This document shows, one piece after another, positions 6,465-8,416 of a DNA stretch of 8,416 nucleotides. The DNA is taken from NCBI GenBank assembly GCA_023253615.1, contig JALRFZ010000788.1, positions 1 through 8,416 on the forward strand, read 5' to 3'. The stretch comes from Verrucomicrobiales bacterium (GTDB taxonomy: Bacteria; Verrucomicrobiota; Verrucomicrobiia; Verrucomicrobiales; DEV007). Both the position numbers and the translations under genes were made by a program. Below the pieces are notes generated by a model, which saw nothing but the letters and a program-made list of their open reading frames with translations, did no database searches and had not been told where the DNA came from. How positions within the stretch are numbered: position 1 is the stretch's first letter; each line of letters begins with the position of its first letter.

Positions 6465-7892
6465 ATGAGTCAAAGTTTGTTCGAAAAAGTCTGGAACGCG
6501 CACGCGGTGAGGCAGCTCGCCAATGGTCAAACGCAGCTGCTCATCGGCACGCATCTCATCCACGAGGTGACGAGCCCGCAGGCCTTCGGCATGCTCCGGG
6601 ATCTCGGTCTGAAGGTGAAATACCCGCACCGGACGTTCGCCACGGTCGATCACATCGTGCCGACGAAGAACCAGGTGGAGCCCTTCGAGGATGTCCTCGC
6701 CCAAGAGATGATCCAGGCGTTGCGGAAGAACTGCGTTGAATTCGGCGTGAAATTCTTCGACATCGGCAGCGGCGGCCAGGGCATCGTCCACGTCGTCGGG
6801 CCGGAGCAGGGCATCACCCAGCCGGGCACCACGATCGCCTGTGGTGACTCGCACACCGCCACCCACGGGGCTTTCGGCGCGATCGCCTTCGGCATCGGCA
6901 CCACTCAGATCCGCGACGTGCTGGCCACCCAGACGATGGCGCTCAGCAAACTCAAGGTCCGCCGCATCAATGTCGACGGCAGCCTCCGTCCGGGCGTCTA
7001 CGCGAAGGATGTGATCCTGCACATCATCAAGCTCCTCGGGGCCAAGGGCGGGATCGGCTATGCCTACGAATACGGCGGCAGTGTCTTTGACAACTTCTCC
7101 GTCGAAGAACGGATGACGGTCTGCAACATGTCGATCGAGGGCGGCGCGCGCTGCGGTTACGTGAATCCCGATGAAAAGACCTTCGCCTACCTCAAGGATC
7201 GTCCCTATTCGCCGAAGGGCGCGGAGTGGGATGCCGCCGTCGCCTCGTGGAAAGCGGTGGCGTCGGATCCCGGCTGCCACTACGACGATGTCGTGAACAT
7301 CCGGGCGGAAGACATCGCTCCCTCCGTGACGTGGGGGATCTCGCCGGATCACGGCATCTTTGTGACCGAGACGATTCCTTCGCCCGCCGATGCCGCCGAC
7401 GAGGAATCGCGCAAGAGCATCGAGGAGGCCCTCGAATACATGAAGCTCGAGGGTGGAGCTCCCATCGCCGGCACGCCGGTGGATGTCTGTTTCATCGGCA
7501 GCTGCACGAACGGACGCCTCTCCGACTTCCGCGAAGCGGCGAAATACCTCAAGGGGCACAAGGTGGCGAGCGGGGTCACCGCCATCGCCGTCCCCGGCTC
7601 CGAGATCGTGGATCATCTCTGTCGTCAGGAGGGGATCGACAAGATTTTCTCCGAAGCGGGCTTCGAATGGCGCGGCGCGGGCTGCTCCATGTGTCTCGCG
7701 ATGAATCCCGACAAACTCGTGGGCGACCAGCTCTGTGCGAGCTCGAGCAACCGCAATTTCAAGGGCCGCCAGGGCAGTCCGGTCGGACGCACCGTGCTGA
7801 TGTCGCCCGTGATGGTCGCTGCCGCGGCCGTGACCGGAGTGATCAGCGATGCCCGCGAGGTCTTCCACCTGGAAGAAGTCGCGGCGGCGTGA
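6465..7892 (+). CDS. leuC: 3-isopropylmalate dehydratase large subunit, 475 aa
   Basis: Catalytic iron-sulfur subunit of isopropylmalate isomerase. With the LeuD subunit it converts 2-isopropylmalate to 3-isopropylmalate in leucine synthesis, in the cytoplasm. The start [14 protein letters not shown] and VDHIVPT are typical of bacterial Leu[21 protein letters not shown] is the conserved aconitase-family signature. The 4Fe-4S ligands are C347 in IGSCTNGR, and C407 and C410 in GCSMC; these numbers are the same as I recall for E. coli LeuC. The length fits the family. One small departure is [11 protein letters not shown] where many homologues have a TSEVEHVLATQ-type sequence. The ATG at 6465 gives a full-length family N-terminus, with no Shine-Dalgarno in front. 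No leuD follows: the next elements are the convergent SRP RNA and trpB, so the small subunit must be encoded elsewhere or outside the window. The upstream gap of 184 bases is shared with the divergent lipoprotein gene. Confidence 0.97.
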   Translation: MSQSLFEKVWNAHAVRQLANGQTQLLIGTHLIHEVTSPQAFGMLRDLGLKVKYPHRTFATVDHIVPTKNQVEPFEDVLAQEMIQALRKNCVEFGVKFFDIGSGGQGIVHVVGPEQGITQPGTTIACGDSHTATHGAFGAIAFGIGTTQIRDVLATQTMALSKLKVRRINVDGSLRPGVYAKDVILHIIKLLGAKGGIGYAYEYGGSVFDNFSVEERMTVCNMSIEGGARCGYVNPDEKTFAYLKDRPYSPKGAEWDAAVASWKAVASDPGCHYDDVVNIRAEDIAPSVTWGISPDHGIFVTETIPSPADAADEESRKSIEEALEYMKLEGGAPIAGTPVDVCFIGSCTNGRLSDFREAAKYLKGHKVASGVTAIAVPGSEIVDHLCRQEGIDKIFSEAGFEWRGAGCSMCLAMNPDKLVGDQLCASSSNRNFKGRQGSPVGRTVLMSPVMVAAAAVTGVISDAREVFHLEEVAAA

Positions 7893-7902
7893 GAGAAAAA
7901 AT

Positions 7903-7992
7903 GCCAGAGAACTGCGGCAATGAAGGACGAGCGACCGTTGCTGCCTTCCGGCCCTGGCGGGGTTGACCCGCCTTCACTCCGCAGCCTCTGAC
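7903..7992 (-). ncRNA. ffs: Small bacterial signal recognition particle RNA (4.5S type)
   Basis: RNA scaffold that binds Ffh to target nascent membrane and secreted proteins. On the minus strand the invariant apical core reads CCAGGGCCGGAAGGCAGCAA: GGAA tetraloop (7949-7946) closed by GCC/GGC, with CAGG opposite AGCA as the symmetric internal loop that docks the Ffh M domain. It can be compared with CAGGUCCGGAAGGAAGCAG in E. coli. The flanks pair fully in the expected rod: GUCAGAG with CUCUGGC, CUGCGG with CCGCAG, AGUGAAGG with CCUUCAUU, and CGGGU with GCUCG. The stem ends two bases before a run of six T (7901-7896 on minus), which serves as terminator. The length of about 90 bases suits the small type lacking the Alu domain. 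It converges on leuC, whose stop codon is only three bases past the T-run, and is divergent from trpB. Exact ends are estimated from the pairing. Confidence 0.93.
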
Positions 7993-7997
7993 GGGGG

Positions 7998-8003
7998 AGA
8001 ATA
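7998..8003 (-). promoter_or_regulatory. Candidate -10 box for ffs
   Basis: TATTCT on the minus strand matches the -10 consensus at four of six positions and sits six bases before the predicted RNA 5' end. No good -35 is present 16-18 bases upstream. The box lies within an inverted repeat, GGGAGA (7995-8000) with TCTCCC (8008-8013). Confidence 0.35.
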
Positions 8004-8066
8004 CACCTCTCCCGGGAAATTGCGAGCTACGAAACACTTCGCCTCCATTACGCGTAAATCCTTTTC

Positions 8067-8416
8067 ATGAGCACGGCCACCCTTTCCCAGACCCTCCCCG
8101 ACGCCAGCGGCCACTTCGGCACCTTTGGCGGGCGCTTCGTGCCCGAGACGCTCGTGGCGGCGCTCGACACGCTCACGGCCGAGTATTTCAAGGCGAAGGA
8201 AGACCCGGACTTCCAGGACGAGCTTTCCCGTCTCCTCGCCGAATTCTGCGGTCGCGAGACTCCTCTTTATTTCGCGGAGCGCTTGACGGAAAAACTCGGC
8301 GGAGCCCGCATCTATCTGAAGCGCGAGGACCTGCTCCACACCGGAGCGCACAAGATCAACAACGCCCTCGGCCAGATCCTTCTCGCAAAACGCCTCGGCA
8401 AGAAGCGCATCATCGC
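8067..8416 (+). CDS. trpB: Tryptophan synthase beta subunit, N-terminal part
   Basis: PLP enzyme that joins indole (channelled from TrpA) to L-serine to make tryptophan. Only the first 116 codons are in the window; the gene runs off the right edge without a stop. After a short lead, [16 protein letters not shown] (residues 18-33) is the TrpB N-terminal signature. [40 protein letters not shown] is the canonical cofactor region, with K96 in HKINN as the Schiff-base lysine (K87 in E. coli numbering, the N-terminus here being slightly longer). ATG at 8067 is the natural start; a pyrimidine-rich CCTTTTC precedes it in place of a Shine-Dalgarno. It is divergent from ffs across about 74 bases, in which the palindrome TTACGCGTAA (8048-8057) is the only other visible structure. 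No trpA or other trp gene lies upstream, so trpB starts its own unit here. Confidence 0.97.
   Translation, partial: MSTATLSQTLPDASGHFGTFGGRFVPETLVAALDTLTAEYFKAKEDPDFQDELSRLLAEFCGRETPLYFAERLTEKLGGARIYLKREDLLHTGAHKINNALGQILLAKRLGKKRII

Noticed and set aside
6336..7868. Long minus-strand open frame (510 codons) opposite leuC
   Set aside because: It mirrors leuC almost exactly, is His/Asp/Arg-rich in the manner of an antisense shadow, and has no motif.
7974..8351. Minus-strand frame of 125 codons overlapping the trpB start and the ffs promoter
   Set aside because: It is antisense to the highly conserved TrpB N-terminus, so it is a shadow frame.

Overview
The window looks like ordinary chromosomal sequence from a GC-rich, Gram-negative-type bacterium, most likely of the Verrucomicrobiota/Planctomycetota group. 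This is inference. It rests on the high GC content, the gene types (a large two-domain secreted acetyl-xylan-esterase-like hydrolase, a sugar isomerase/epimerase and a small repeat-rich lipoprotein) and the near absence of Shine-Dalgarno sequences. I cannot fix the genus from sequence alone. I see no insertion sequence, phage gene, CRISPR array, tRNA or rRNA.

Layout, left to right. (1) 40-1853, plus strand: a family 2 glycosyltransferase, then a tRNA-dihydrouridine synthase. They overlap by four bases (GTGA) and are evidently co-transcribed. (2) 1856-1915: a long hairpin built from two near-identical 12-base palindromic arms, lying between the dus stop and a convergent gene. (3) 1937-3527, minus strand: a GNAT acetyltransferase and a TIM-barrel sugar isomerase/epimerase, separated by 175 bases that hold a 13-bp perfect inverted repeat. 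(4) 3696-5819, plus strand: an exported protein of about 707 residues with an active-looking alpha/beta-hydrolase domain followed by a second, apparently degenerate one. (5) 5861-6349, minus strand: a small Ala/Glu/Lys/Thr-rich lipoprotein gene with its own plausible promoter and a textbook intrinsic terminator. (6) 6465-7892, plus strand: leuC. (7) 7903-7992, minus strand: the small signal recognition particle RNA (ffs), convergent with leuC. (8) 8067 to the window end, plus strand: the first 116 codons of trpB, cut by the window edge.

Functionally these are mostly independent housekeeping units: tRNA modification, leucine and tryptophan synthesis, and the protein-targeting RNA. Alongside them are a probable polysaccharide esterase and a sugar isomerase in divergent orientation, which may serve carbohydrate use. 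No gap between genes exceeds 200 bases. I did not find a convincing new multi-gene system. The items most worth a second look are the two non-canonical inverted repeats, the degenerate second hydrolase domain, and the SRP RNA in the leuC-trpB gap.
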